From DAMCAP01 sp964369265 (lineage in GTDB: Bacteria > Bacillota > Clostridia > Oscillospirales > Ruminococcaceae): 15,939 bases of DNA. The stretch covers positions 1 through 15,939 of the forward strand of contig CAYJEV010000035.1 of NCBI GenBank assembly GCA_964369265.1, given 5' to 3'. The number at the start of each line of letters is the position of its first letter. The first letter of the stretch is position 1. The notes below the pieces were generated by a model that was not told where the DNA came from, did no database searches, and saw only the letters and a program-made list of their open reading frames with translations. Positions 1 through 7,828 of this stretch are shown piece by piece. Both the position numbers and the translations under genes were made by a program.

Positions 1-61
1 ATTTAAAATGTCGCAAAGCGACACCATCATTCTTCACTATTCACTTTTACCTTTTCACTTA
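1..61 (+). repeat. Short intergenic repeat, copy 1 (hairpin plus TTCAC tract)
   Basis: A perfect 5-3-5 palindrome GTCGCAAAGCGAC lies at 10-22. It is followed by ACCATCATT and a pyrimidine-rich tract with repeated TTCAC or TCACTTTT units. Nearly the same block occurs in reverse orientation at 15816-15863, and a diverged copy starts near 15911. It is followed at 61-89 by another hairpin (AAATAATC / GATTATTT). The copies share sequence but carry no ORF with a ribosome site, so this looks like a dispersed non-coding intergenic repeat. Whether it is mobile cannot be told from two and a half copies. Confidence 0.65.
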
Positions 62-115
62 AATAATCGCAGCGAAGTGGAGATTATTTATATAATAAGG
101 ATGGAGGTGTTTAAA

Positions 116-562
116 ATGAATGCTTTTGTATTAAATGGATATGATGAAAATAAAATACAATTAACAATAGATGAATTTATTGGTTTTCCAAATCAAACAG
201 ATATAAATGGAGGGTACACTTTTAAGGGAACTCTCGAGATTGTTTCTGATGTTTACATGGTCAAAAAACAAGATGTTTATTCAGCTACTGGAGCATTATA
301 CACTTTTTCAGATGCCTTGAAATTATGCTATAATACATTAAAGGGTAGTGCAGAGTATACAGTCATTTACGAGAATGATTTTACTTTTACTGTTTCTATG
401 GAAACTGGTGGAAGAGCTATCATCAAAGGATTTTTTAAAAGCCGGTCAGATGTTGAGAATATATTACATTTTGAAATTCCTACAGACCAATCCTGTTTTT
501 TAAGTGTTATTAATGATATAAATGCTCTTAAGAAAACATATGGTGGTATGCAAGGGTTATGA
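116..562 (+). CDS. Small soluble protein, possible WapI-like immunity protein
   Basis: A 148-residue acidic protein with no signal peptide or membrane segment. The start at 116 is chosen because GGATGGAGGTG lies just upstream (99-109); the frame opens earlier, at 8, but that part reads through the intergenic repeat. The C-terminal half has a glycine turn (GGRAIIKGFF, about residues 98-107), then HFEIPTDQSCF (about 118-128) and INDINAL. This pattern of a beta-rich body, then an acidic 'F-E-TDQS' segment and a helix resembles WapI/DUF6228-type immunity proteins of contact-dependent toxins. That is a resemblance from memory, not a search. No toxin gene is visible in the window, so it would be an orphan or its partner lies upstream of base 1. 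It could equally be an unrelated small conserved protein. Confidence 0.6.
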   Translation: MNAFVLNGYDENKIQLTIDEFIGFPNQTDINGGYTFKGTLEIVSDVYMVKKQDVYSATGALYTFSDALKLCYNTLKGSAEYTVIYENDFTFTVSMETGGRAIIKGFFKSRSDVENILHFEIPTDQSCFLSVINDINALKKTYGGMQGL

Positions 563-612
563 GGATTGAACTGTATAAGGGATAGTCTGCCCTTTTAAGA
601 AGACTAAGAATG

Positions 613-635
613 ATAATCTCGAATTGATTATTTTT
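613..635 (+). terminator. Weak AT-rich intrinsic terminator after the first gene
   Basis: ATAATC (613-618) pairs with GATTAT (626-631) around a 7-nt loop, and the right arm runs into a T tract (629-635). The stem is short and AT-rich, so termination would be partial. It lies between two genes on the same strand that are 114 bp apart. Confidence 0.4.
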
Positions 636-676
636 GAGGTTATAAACAATTTTATATAATTAGAAAGAGGATATAT

Positions 677-1243
677 ATGGAGAAAAAAATCATTAAGAAT
701 ATCAATATTGAGGAAGATGAAAAATTTTATATAAAAACAGAAATGGAACAAAAGGATCATAGACATGTATCATTATTTATGAAATTTTTTAAAAAACCAT
801 ATACTTTGCTTCGATATTTTTGTATTAGTTTCTTGCTTAGCCTTGGATTTACTCTTATAGCATATTCTTCTATGGAACATAGGGCATTCGCTTTGCTCCC
901 TATCTTAACTGTATTGTTTTTTCTGGTTTATATGGGGACTTGGTTATTAAAAGTCGAAATGCATAGCAGAATGCAAGTGCATAATTCCAAGACAGATACT
1001 TTGGGGAATGCATCCTACATAAGATTTTATGATAACTTTTTAGTATCACAAGTTGAGAATCTAGAGGGGTATGCAAAAATGGAATATAATCAATTTATTG
1101 AAGTGGTGGAAAGCAAGCGTTATTATCTCTTTTATAGATCGGAGATACGTAGTTTAGTTATAAGAAAGATAGATGTAGATAATATTTCTGAGTTCTCTAC
1201 TTTTTTGAAAGAGAAATTCGGAACGAAATATTTGAAAAGATAA
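677..1243 (+). CDS. YcxB-like membrane protein
   Basis: 188 residues. A short charged N-terminal cytoplasmic part is followed by two adjacent membrane helices (about 45-64 and 70-91) and a C-terminal soluble domain (about 105-188). The C-terminal domain has the layout of the YcxB-like family: a beta-rich PH-like fold with YIRFYDNFL (about 114-122), a second strand ending in EVVESKRYYLFY, then IRKIDVDNISEFSTFLKEKFG. The function of the family is unknown, and the protein probably sits in the cytoplasmic membrane facing inward. GAAAGAGG at 663-670 serves as ribosome site, 6 nt before the ATG. Its neighbours are a putative immunity protein and a GNAT enzyme, and they do not point to a pathway. 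Confidence 0.75.
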   Translation: MEKKIIKNINIEEDEKFYIKTEMEQKDHRHVSLFMKFFKKPYTLLRYFCISFLLSLGFTLIAYSSMEHRAFALLPILTVLFFLVYMGTWLLKVEMHSRMQVHNSKTDTLGNASYIRFYDNFLVSQVENLEGYAKMEYNQFIEVVESKRYYLFYRSEIRSLVIRKIDVDNISEFSTFLKEKFGTKYLKR

Positions 1244-1338
1244 TGAACACAGTGCTACTTACTGAATGAAATGAGCATTTGTCTTAGTTAAGCCACACCA
1301 AAGTATTAGTTTTCACTTATAAATAAAGGAGCAGGAAA

Positions 1339-2160
1339 ATGATATTAAGAAAAGCAGAGAACAAGGATTTAGTTAAATGTGTTGAGGTAGAGAAGTCTGC
1401 AATTAAAGGCTTTTCTTATTTAGGTGATGTTTGGGACTACTTTATGTCTACTAAAGGCGAGCTTAGTTGCGTTGAGGTAGATGGGGATATAAGAGGAATA
1501 GGAAAGTATACTGTTTTGCCTGACAACACAGCATGGCTCGAAACCCTAAGAGTTGATCCAGATTATCAAGGAAGAGGCATTGGCAAGAGAATTTATGAGA
1601 GATATTTTGAGCAAGCAAGAGAATTTGGTAACAGCTCAATGGCTATGTACACAGGGATAAATAATGTTGTTAGTGCTGGGCTTGCCAAAAGAAATGGGTT
1701 TGAGAAAGTAGCGGAGTTTAGGGGATATGTATTAGAGAACTTTCTGCCAGGCGAGCAGTACCCATTTGAGCTTACCGATCCAATAACTGCTATGAATGAC
1801 ATAATGCCACATAAGGAGAAGTTTGGTAGCCATTTTGTGCTAAACAGAACTTTTTATCGCTTCAATGAAGAGAACATATCTGCTATGTCTATGGACAGCT
1901 TAGTGTTTAAAAACTCTCAAACAGGAAGCATTGTTATGTGTGGAGCTAGGTTTCAACATCTTAAGGCTATGCATATTGGCTTTATGGCTGGTGATATGGA
2001 TGAGTGCTTAGAGTTTATTAAGCGATATGCCTATTCACACAAGATACCAAAAATAATATGCACATTCCCTATCCCTAATAAAGAGCTGGAGGAGTTTCTA
2101 GCTGATAACAATTTTGTTAAAGAGCCGTCCGATTTAATAGTTATGGAAATAAAAATATAA
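1339..2160 (+). CDS. GNAT-family N-acetyltransferase
   Basis: 273 residues. Residues 1-130 form a GNAT domain. Motif A is clear at about 70-90: LRVDPDYQGRGIGKRIYERY, with Q77-G-R-G-I-G82 forming the pyrophosphate loop for acetyl-CoA. Motif B follows as NVVSAGLAKRNGFEKVAEFRGY (from about 109). The remaining ~140 residues are an extra C-terminal domain without a motif I recognise; it probably contributes to acceptor binding, but the acceptor cannot be named. AAAGGAG lies just before the ATG. A hairpin terminator follows directly, so this is probably a single-gene unit. No clear promoter is visible in the 95 bp upstream. Confidence 0.85.
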   Translation: MILRKAENKDLVKCVEVEKSAIKGFSYLGDVWDYFMSTKGELSCVEVDGDIRGIGKYTVLPDNTAWLETLRVDPDYQGRGIGKRIYERYFEQAREFGNSSMAMYTGINNVVSAGLAKRNGFEKVAEFRGYVLENFLPGEQYPFELTDPITAMNDIMPHKEKFGSHFVLNRTFYRFNEENISAMSMDSLVFKNSQTGSIVMCGARFQHLKAMHIGFMAGDMDECLEFIKRYAYSHKIPKIICTFPIPNKELEEFLADNNFVKEPSDLIVMEIKI

Positions 2161-2165
2161 TTTTA

Positions 2166-2196
2166 AAAATGTCTTTTAATTAAGGCGTTTTATTTT
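2166..2196 (+). terminator. Intrinsic terminator of the GNAT gene
   Basis: A 10-bp stem AAAATGTCTT (2166-2175) / AAGGCGTTTT (2182-2191) contains two G-U pairs, has loop TTAATT, and runs into TATTTT. It begins 6 bp after the GNAT stop codon. Confidence 0.6.
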
Positions 2197-2272
2197 GCCT
2201 CTTAAAAAATTGACATAATTCAAAAAAATTCATAGAAAAAGAAAAAATATTAACTTTTTATCAATATTTTAC

Positions 2273-2301
2273 TATACAAAAACAAAATGACATGTTATAA
2301 T
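2273..2301 (+). promoter_or_regulatory. Extended -10 promoter for the diguanylate cyclase pair
   Basis: TATACA (2273-2278), a 17-bp spacer, then TATAAT (2296-2301) preceded by TG one base upstream (2293-2294), an extended -10. The predicted start near 2308 gives a leader of about 54 nt. A second candidate, TTGACA (2210-2215) with TAGAAA (2233-2238) at 17 bp, lies upstream. Confidence 0.55.
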
Positions 2302-2361
2302 TACTATATATGCCTTTATTTATATGTCATTATTTACTATTTTGTATTTGGAGGTGAGATT

Positions 2362-3576
2362 ATGGTGAGTTTGTGGATGATAGCTGGCGGGATGATGTTT
2401 GTAATTTACAATATAATAGCTTTAGAATTTGCTTCAAGGGTATTAGAAAAATCCTATTCAAATTTCTTTTTATATGTTGCATTTGCAATTTTTAAGCTTA
2501 GAATATTTGTTGATATTTCTTTGAATTCAGATTTTTCACAATATATATATATAATCGCACTAATTCTTGTATCGTTAGAGTTTAAGTTGCTTTCAAACTC
2601 CTCCTGGAGGCAGGTAGTGTTTGGAAGTTCGGTGTTCTTGTTACATATTAGCTCAATTCATGTTTCAACAACTATGTTCTATAGTTATTTAAACAAAACA
2701 GACCCGCATATTTATATGATTGACCATGAATTATATTTTAGAGTATTATTCTCGTCATTCTTCCTTCTAACAGCTATTTTGCTTTTATTCAAAAAGCTAA
2801 TGCCAATTGAAGAGATAAAGAATGTTTCCTCAACTAAAATATATTCAGAGTTTATCTCATTCTTAGCTATCTGTTTAGTTATTTATATAACGAGCGATTC
2901 AATATTTATTTATAATATAGGTGCAACCCCATATACAGTTATGCTAAGCATGTCGACTTTGATATTTGGTGCATTGCTATTCTATCTAATTTTCTTATTT
3001 ACTTTAAGTATTGTTAGGCTTCATTACTTTAAGAGAAAGTCCGATGAAGCAGAGGATTCATATAAGCGAATTTTCAATATGCGCTCTATGATGGAGGACA
3101 AGCTTTCCAAAGATGAGTTTACAGGGCTTTATAATAAAGAGTTTATTGTAAAAAATATGGAGATGCTTTTGTCCGAGAAAAAGCCTTTTGGTGTTATCTA
3201 TTTAGATTTAACGGCGCTTAAATATGTTAATGATACATATGGTCATCAACAAGGTGATGAGTATGTTCTCACAATGTCTAATATTTTAAAGAAAACGGTT
3301 AGGGAATATGACTTGCCAGCTCGTTTTGGAGGAGATGAATTCTTCTTGCTTTTAAATGACATTGAACAGATTGGTATAGATAAAGTGACAACTAGAATTA
3401 AAAGAGAAATCAAAAGAGCAGATGCAAAAGCGCCTTATTTAATTAATGCCAATATGGGATGCTTGCTTGTTGAAGATGAGCTTTTAGATTTTGAGTGGAG
3501 CAAGATTGTAGAAATTGCAGATGAGCTAATGAGGATGGAGAAGAGAAATTTCTATGAGAAGGTGGAAAGAGTATGA
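2362..3576 (+). CDS. Membrane diguanylate cyclase (7TM-GGDEF) with intact I-site
   Basis: 404 residues. The start at 2362 follows TTTGGAGGTGAG; the frame is open from 2287, but that part lacks a ribosome site. Residues 1-220 hold about seven membrane helices (near 4-24, 34-52, 59-75, 86-105, 126-143, 161-182, 190-216), probably a sensory module. A short linker leads to the GGDEF domain (about 248-404). Key residues are present: D282 and ND at 290-291 for metal and nucleotide, GHQQGD 294-299, and GGDEF at 323-327. REYD (314-317) lies exactly five residues before GGDEF and is the RxxD product-inhibition site. The expected reaction is 2 GTP to cyclic di-GMP at the inner membrane face. There is no EAL or HD-GYP domain. 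It overlaps the next gene by four bases (ATGA), so the two are co-translated. The signal sensed is unknown. Confidence 0.9.
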   Translation: MVSLWMIAGGMMFVIYNIIALEFASRVLEKSYSNFFLYVAFAIFKLRIFVDISLNSDFSQYIYIIALILVSLEFKLLSNSSWRQVVFGSSVFLLHISSIHVSTTMFYSYLNKTDPHIYMIDHELYFRVLFSSFFLLTAILLLFKKLMPIEEIKNVSSTKIYSEFISFLAICLVIYITSDSIFIYNIGATPYTVMLSMSTLIFGALLFYLIFLFTLSIVRLHYFKRKSDEAEDSYKRIFNMRSMMEDKLSKDEFTGLYNKEFIVKNMEMLLSEKKPFGVIYLDLTALKYVNDTYGHQQGDEYVLTMSNILKKTVREYDLPARFGGDEFFLLLNDIEQIGIDKVTTRIKREIKRADAKAPYLINANMGCLLVEDELLDFEWSKIVEIADELMRMEKRNFYEKVERV

Positions 3577-4799
3577 TGATATGGTTAATTACAATTATTT
3601 GCTTTATTGCCTATAATTTTGTTGTTTTTGATTATGCATCGGTTATATTTAGCTGCAAAAGAGCTGAGGTTAGTCACGTCCTAATTGTTAGTATATTTAA
3701 TGCATTTTTGCTAGTTCCCATATTTAATCAAGAGATGTATTTCTCCACAATTTTCATGTTAGTATTTGTCATTGTTGTTCAGATTGAATTTATGACTATC
3801 TATAAGCAACCAGTTTATAAAGCTTTGTTTGGCGTGATGTGTTTTGCAGTTAACTTCTTTGCCATTAGATTATTAGTAGCTTCGTTTTTTTCTTTAAGCA
3901 TGGAAATAAGCTTAATAGAAATTATTTCAACTCAAGAAAATAGGCTTTTAATCACATTTTGGAATTTTGCAATACCAGTTCCATATATTTTAGGAACAAG
4001 AATGTTAATGACAAAGGGGAAAAATTATGCTTTATTTCTTGATAACAAGAATTTAATTTTTGCTTGTGGAGCATTTTTGCTTTCTCATGCTAATATGATG
4101 ATAAATGCTTCTTTAATTTATAGCGATGTTAACACAATGGAAGTAACTTACATACAAATTAGAACTGCGATTTTCTCATTTATACTCTTCGTGTTTTTGA
4201 TGGGATATGTTTATATCTTTTCCCAGCTTCAGCAAAGTGCTGTAAAATACACAAAACTGACTGGTGTTATTAAAGCTGAAAGCGAAAAGCTTGAAGAGCT
4301 AGAGGAAGCGGTTAATCGTGATACGCTAACTCATACATGGACAAAGAGCATAGCTTACAATAAAATTGATGACTTTTTGTTTAGAAAGAAAAATTTCTTT
4401 GTCTTATTTATTGATATTGACGGACTAAAATACGTTAACGATGCTCATGGACATTCAGAGGGAGATTTTTATATTACTTATGTATCGCAGTTTATTTTAT
4501 CAGCCTTCTCTCGTGATGTTGTTTCAAGAATAGGCGGAGATGAGTTTTTAGTTGTCGGAGAACTTTCTGATTCTTATAAGCTCAAAAATAAAATTATGAC
4601 ATGTTCTGCCGATATAGAAGCTTTAGCGAAGGATCATAATAAAGAATATGTGACTTCAATGAGCTTTGGTTATGTTGAGGTTTCATCTCAAACTACAATG
4701 ATGCTTGCTGATATTATTAAGCTTGCAGATGAAAGAATGTATGAGTTTAAAAAGGCCAACAAGAGAGAAAGAGGTACGATTAAAGTCGAGAAAGCATAA
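3573..4799 (+). CDS. Second membrane diguanylate cyclase (GGDEF), degenerate I-site
   Basis: 408 residues, beginning in the ATGA overlap at 3573 (an in-frame ATG at 3576 is also possible), with GAAGGTGG just upstream in the preceding gene. Residues 1-217 contain about seven hydrophobic helices. A short acidic coiled linker (about 235-248) leads to the GGDEF domain. FIDIDGLKYVND (279-290), GHSEGD (293-298) and GGDEF (321-325) are intact, so activity is expected. The inhibitory site position reads F312-S-R-D315: the Asp remains but the Arg of RxxD is replaced, so product inhibition is probably weak or lost. The usual GLxNR after the DxLT motif is also replaced (DTLTHTWTK, 250-258). Its N-terminus resembles that of the upstream cyclase (W-I, then YN, then D/E-x-AS), which suggests an old tandem duplication. 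Confidence 0.9.
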   Translation: MMIWLITIICFIAYNFVVFDYASVIFSCKRAEVSHVLIVSIFNAFLLVPIFNQEMYFSTIFMLVFVIVVQIEFMTIYKQPVYKALFGVMCFAVNFFAIRLLVASFFSLSMEISLIEIISTQENRLLITFWNFAIPVPYILGTRMLMTKGKNYALFLDNKNLIFACGAFLLSHANMMINASLIYSDVNTMEVTYIQIRTAIFSFILFVFLMGYVYIFSQLQQSAVKYTKLTGVIKAESEKLEELEEAVNRDTLTHTWTKSIAYNKIDDFLFRKKNFFVLFIDIDGLKYVNDAHGHSEGDFYITYVSQFILSAFSRDVVSRIGGDEFLVVGELSDSYKLKNKIMTCSADIEALAKDHNKEYVTSMSFGYVEVSSQTTMMLADIIKLADERMYEFKKANKRERGTIKVEKA

Positions 4800-4847
4800 A
4801 TAGCTGGTGTTTTTGCTTTGAGTTTAAAATTTATTTTAATATTTATC

Positions 4848-4876
4848 TTACAATATCTGAAAATATATGGTATAAT
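4848..4876 (+). promoter_or_regulatory. Extended -10 promoter of the aminotransferase gene
   Basis: TATAAT at 4871-4876 is preceded by TGG (4868-4870), giving TGnTATAAT. The -35 position 17 bp upstream reads TTACAA, a weak match compensated by the extended -10. The predicted start near 4883 gives a leader of about 90 nt containing a palindrome (4892-4904) and an AT-rich hairpin TTAAAG/CTTTAA (4928-4945). Confidence 0.65.
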
Positions 4877-4891
4877 GTTAGCAATAAATGT

Positions 4892-4904
4892 TGGCATTAT
4901 GCCA
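4892..4904. promoter_or_regulatory. Perfect 13-bp palindrome just after the transcription start
   Basis: TGGCATTATGCCA is a perfect 6-1-6 palindrome about 9-21 bases after the predicted start. A single-base loop is poor for RNA hairpin folding, so a dimeric repressor site is more likely than an attenuator, although a TATTTTATT stretch follows. No regulator can be assigned. Confidence 0.4.
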
Positions 4905-4973
4905 TATTTTATTGTGATTTTAGCTAGTTAAAGCTGAAACTTTAATAAAAAATTGTATAGGAGTGTGATTTAA

Positions 4974-6161
4974 ATGAATTTGAATCTTGCAAGCAGAATG
5001 TCAAATCTAAAAGCATCTGAAATTAGAGAAATGTTAAAATTAACACAAAAGCCAGAGATTATCTCCTTCGCTGGTGGTCTTCCTGCTCCAGAATTTTTCC
5101 CTGTTGAAAAATTAAAAGAAGTTAGTCAAATAGTGCTATCTGAGCAAGGCAGAGTAGCCCTGCAATACACAACAACAGAAGGTTATAAGCCGCTTAGAGA
5201 ATGGGTTTGTAATCGTATGAATAAAAACTATAACCTTAACTTTGATGCAGACAATGTTTTAATAGTTCAAGGTTCTCAACAAACTCTTGACCTTACTGGT
5301 AAAGTGTTTTTAGATAAGGGCGATTTAGTTCTATGTGAAAGCCCTACATATCTTGCAGCAATAAGTGCTTTTAAAGCATATGAATGCGATTTCCTAGAAG
5401 TGCCAACAGATGATGATGGCATGATAATGGAAGATCTAGAGAAAATGCTTAAAGAGAATAATAATGTTAAAGTTATCTATGCTATTCCTGATTTCCAAAA
5501 CCCAACAGGCAAAACTTGGTCTGTTGAGAGAAGAAAGAAATTAGCTGAGCTTGCAGAGAAATATAATGTGTTTGTGCTTGAGGATAACCCATATGGCGAT
5601 TTAAGGTTTGAGGGCGAAAGACCACCAAGCATTCAGTCTTTTGATAAGGCTGGAAATGTATTGTTCACAGGTTCTTTCTCTAAAATTCTATGCCCAGGCT
5701 ATCGCTTAGGCTGGATTATTGGTGATAAAGAGCTAGTAAGTAAATATACTATTGTTAAGCAAGGAACTGACCTACAATGCAATACATTAGCTCAAATGGA
5801 GATTGCTAAATTCCTTGAGATGTATGGAATTGATGACCATATCGCTGGAATTCTTGAAGTTTATAGAAATCGTAGAGATTTAGCAGTTAAGACTATGGAA
5901 GAACATTTCCCAGCTTGCGTTAAATTTACAAGACCAAGCGGTGGTTTGTTTACTTGGGTTGAACTGCCAGAGGGAATAGATGCGAGAGAAGTATTTAAAA
6001 AGAGCATCGAGCAAAATGTTGCCTTTGTACCAGGCGGATCTTTCTTCCCAACTAGCAACAAGAACAACACAATGAGAATTAACTACTCCAACATGCCAGA
6101 AGATAGAATTGTTGAAGGCTTAAAACGTCTTGGCAAGGTTCTTCATGAAATGATTGATTAG
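4974..6161 (+). CDS. PLP-dependent aminotransferase, class I/II (LysN-like)
   Basis: 395 residues, the usual length for this fold-type I family, with no N-terminal DNA-binding domain, so it is not a full MocR regulator. The N-terminal motif SFAGGLPAPEFFP (31-43) is typical of the 2-aminoadipate/aromatic aminotransferase subgroup. YAIPDFQNPTGKTW (169-182) carries the PLP-binding Asn176. LEDNPYGDLRF (202-212) carries Asp204 and Tyr207. SFSKIL (234-239) contains the Schiff-base Lys237. RINYS (368-372) carries the substrate carboxylate-binding Arg368. It transfers amino groups between an amino acid and 2-oxoglutarate. 2-Aminoadipate, aromatic or branched-chain substrates are all possible, and the neighbours do not decide. 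The ribosome site TAGGAGTG precedes the ATG. It is transcribed alone between its own promoter and the shared terminator. Confidence 0.88.
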   Translation: MNLNLASRMSNLKASEIREMLKLTQKPEIISFAGGLPAPEFFPVEKLKEVSQIVLSEQGRVALQYTTTEGYKPLREWVCNRMNKNYNLNFDADNVLIVQGSQQTLDLTGKVFLDKGDLVLCESPTYLAAISAFKAYECDFLEVPTDDDGMIMEDLEKMLKENNNVKVIYAIPDFQNPTGKTWSVERRKKLAELAEKYNVFVLEDNPYGDLRFEGERPPSIQSFDKAGNVLFTGSFSKILCPGYRLGWIIGDKELVSKYTIVKQGTDLQCNTLAQMEIAKFLEMYGIDDHIAGILEVYRNRRDLAVKTMEEHFPACVKFTRPSGGLFTWVELPEGIDAREVFKKSIEQNVAFVPGGSFFPTSNKNNTMRINYSNMPEDRIVEGLKRLGKVLHEMID

Positions 6162-6177
6162 TAGCGATTAGGCTAAC

Positions 6178-6214
6178 AAAAATACGCTTTACTTTAGCAG
6201 TAAGGCGTATTTTT
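6178..6214. terminator. Bidirectional terminator between aminotransferase and ABC-F genes
   Basis: 15-nt arms (6178-6192 and 6200-6214) pair with a single G-U around a 7-nt loop. The stem has a GC core (ACGC / GCGT). A-tracts on the left arm and T-tracts on the right let it terminate convergent transcripts in both directions. Confidence 0.9.
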
Positions 6215-6228
6215 ATTAGTGTTTATTA

Positions 6229-7776
6229 TTAAACTATTTTTGTTGTAATATCCTCTAAGTTCCAAACATCTGTTATAAATTCTTGGTAAAACGAAGGGTC
6301 ATGGCTAACTATTATGACAGTGCCTTTAAATTCTGCTATTGCTCTTTTAAGCTCATCTTTTGCATCGTTGTCAAGATGGTTTGTTGGCTCATCAAGCACA
6401 AGCAGATTCATTGGTGTTAGCATTAGCTTACATAATCTAAGTTTTGCGTTTTCTCCGCCACTAAGAACCTTAACTTGGCTTTCGATATGAGTTGTAGTAA
6501 GACCGCACTTTGCAAGCGCACCACGAACCTCTGCATTAGTCATTGAAGGGTACATTTCCCATAGTTCTTGCAGTGTAGTCTTAGAACCACCAACATACTC
6601 TTGCTCAAAATAGGAAGGCTCTGCATAATAATCTAGTTCCACCTCGCCAGAGAAAGGCTTTATTAGACCAAGCATAGTTTTTAATAGTGTCGATTTACCA
6701 AGTCCATTAACGCCTTTAATAGCTATTTTTTGCCCTCTCTCAACAACAAAGTTCATTGGAGTTGTAAGAGGGGAGTCGTATCCTAAAACAAGATTGTTTC
6801 CGCTAATAACTGCCTTTCCGCAGCTTCTGGAAAAGTCAAATTTAAAAGATGGCTTAGGCTTCTCCCTAGCAAGCTCTATAATATCCATCTTATCGAGTTT
6901 TTTCTGTCTGCTCTTTGCCATATTAGTAGTTGCAACTCTTGCTTTATTTCTAGCGATAAAATCTTCAAGATCGGCAATTTCTTTTTGTTGCTTTTCGTAT
7001 GCTTGTTCAAGTTGTCTTTTTTTGATGTTGTACATATTGATAAAGTTATCGTGATCGCCTTTGTATCGAGTTAGAATAGCATTTTCAACATGATAAATAA
7101 CATTGACAACTGAATTTAAAAATTCAGTATCGTGAGAAACTAAAATAAATGCATTTTCATAGTTTTGTAGGAAGTTTTGCAGCCACTTTATATGATTTTC
7201 ATCAAGATAGTTTGTAGGCTCGTCAAGAATTAGTATCATTGGGTTCTCAAGCAGAAGCTTAGTAAGAAGAACTTTTGTTCGTTGACCTCCACTAAGCTCA
7301 GAAACATCTTTATCGAGCCCGATTTCACCAAGGCCTAATCCGCCTGCATACTCGCTAATTCTAGCATCAATTGAGTAAAATCCGCTACTATCTAATATAT
7401 CTTGCATATCTCCAACATCAGCTAGAAGTGCAGTCATTTCTTCTTCGGAAGCTTCTTCCATCTTTTCATAAGCAGACATTATCTCTTGCTCTAAAAGATA
7501 CATAGGAGAGAAAGCCTCTCTAAGAACATCCCTTATGCTCTTGCCTTTTGTTAAGTTAGTGTGCTGGTCTAAATATCCAACACTAACATGTTTACCCCAG
7601 CTAACAGTTCCTTCGTCAGGAGGTAGTTTGCCTGTGATGATGTTTAGGAAGGTTGATTTACCTTCTCCATTTGCACCAACTAAACCGATATGTTCACCAC
7701 GAAGTAGTCTAAACGATGCATCTTGTAAAATACATCTTGCACCATATCCATGTGTTACATTCTCTACATTTAACAT
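6229..7776 (-). CDS. ABC-F family ATPase (ribosome-associated, YbiT/YkpA-like)
   Basis: 515 residues with two ABC domains in one chain and no membrane segment, the ABC-F layout. Domain 1: Walker A GANGEGKST (34-42), signature LSGGQ (161-165), Walker B with DEPTN (185-189), switch His in SHD. A charged helical linker (about 250-310) corresponds to the P-site tRNA interaction region. Domain 2: Walker A GVNGLGKST (355-363), signature LSGGE (438-442), DEPTN (462-466), SHD (491-493). Members bind the ribosomal E site and either regulate translation or protect it from antibiotics. The length and linker fit the general YbiT/YkpA group better than a dedicated resistance subgroup, but this is not certain. 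The ATG at 7776 follows ATGGAGC. Its promoter is near-perfect consensus and its ~177-nt leader is structured, which would fit inducible expression. Confidence 0.9.
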   Translation of the reverse strand: MLNVENVTHGYGARCILQDASFRLLRGEHIGLVGANGEGKSTFLNIITGKLPPDEGTVSWGKHVSVGYLDQHTNLTKGKSIRDVLREAFSPMYLLEQEIMSAYEKMEEASEEEMTALLADVGDMQDILDSSGFYSIDARISEYAGGLGLGEIGLDKDVSELSGGQRTKVLLTKLLLENPMILILDEPTNYLDENHIKWLQNFLQNYENAFILVSHDTEFLNSVVNVIYHVENAILTRYKGDHDNFINMYNIKKRQLEQAYEKQQKEIADLEDFIARNKARVATTNMAKSRQKKLDKMDIIELAREKPKPSFKFDFSRSCGKAVISGNNLVLGYDSPLTTPMNFVVERGQKIAIKGVNGLGKSTLLKTMLGLIKPFSGEVELDYYAEPSYFEQEYVGGSKTTLQELWEMYPSMTNAEVRGALAKCGLTTTHIESQVKVLSGGENAKLRLCKLMLTPMNLLVLDEPTNHLDNDAKDELKRAIAEFKGTVIIVSHDPSFYQEFITDVWNLEDITTKIV

Positions 7777-7806
7777 TATTATGCTCCATTCTGCCTTGAT
7801 TTTTGG

Positions 7807-7828
7807 GGCTGATAAAGCTACACCAGCC
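7807..7828 (-). promoter_or_regulatory. Leader hairpin before the ABC-F gene
   Basis: On the minus strand GGCTG pairs with CAGCC (7824-7828 with 7807-7811), loop 12 nt. The stem starts on the last base of the short upstream ORF's stop codon, so a ribosome halted there would melt it. A second hairpin, TGCGTT / AACGCA at 7855-7879, lies inside that ORF. Neither is followed by a T-run, so they are not simple terminators. Confidence 0.4.

Noticed and set aside
8..115. 36-codon N-terminal extension of the first gene
   Set aside because: It runs through the intergenic repeat and has no ribosome site, while a strong one precedes the ATG at 116.
655..660. TATAAT just before the YcxB-like gene as a promoter
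   Set aside because: The start would fall inside the ribosome site, and no -35 box is present at the right distance.
2287..2361. 25-codon extension of the first diguanylate cyclase
   Set aside because: It begins close to the -10 box (before the predicted transcription start near 2308) and has no ribosome site; TTTGGAGGTGAG supports 2362.
4790..4824. AAAGCA / TGCTTT hairpin as terminator of the cyclase operon
   Set aside because: Short stem with a long loop, overlaps the stop codon, and no T-run follows the stem.
4800..4973. T-box or other known riboswitch before the aminotransferase
   Set aside because: The leader is only about 90 nt and lacks a T-box consensus sequence and specifier loop.
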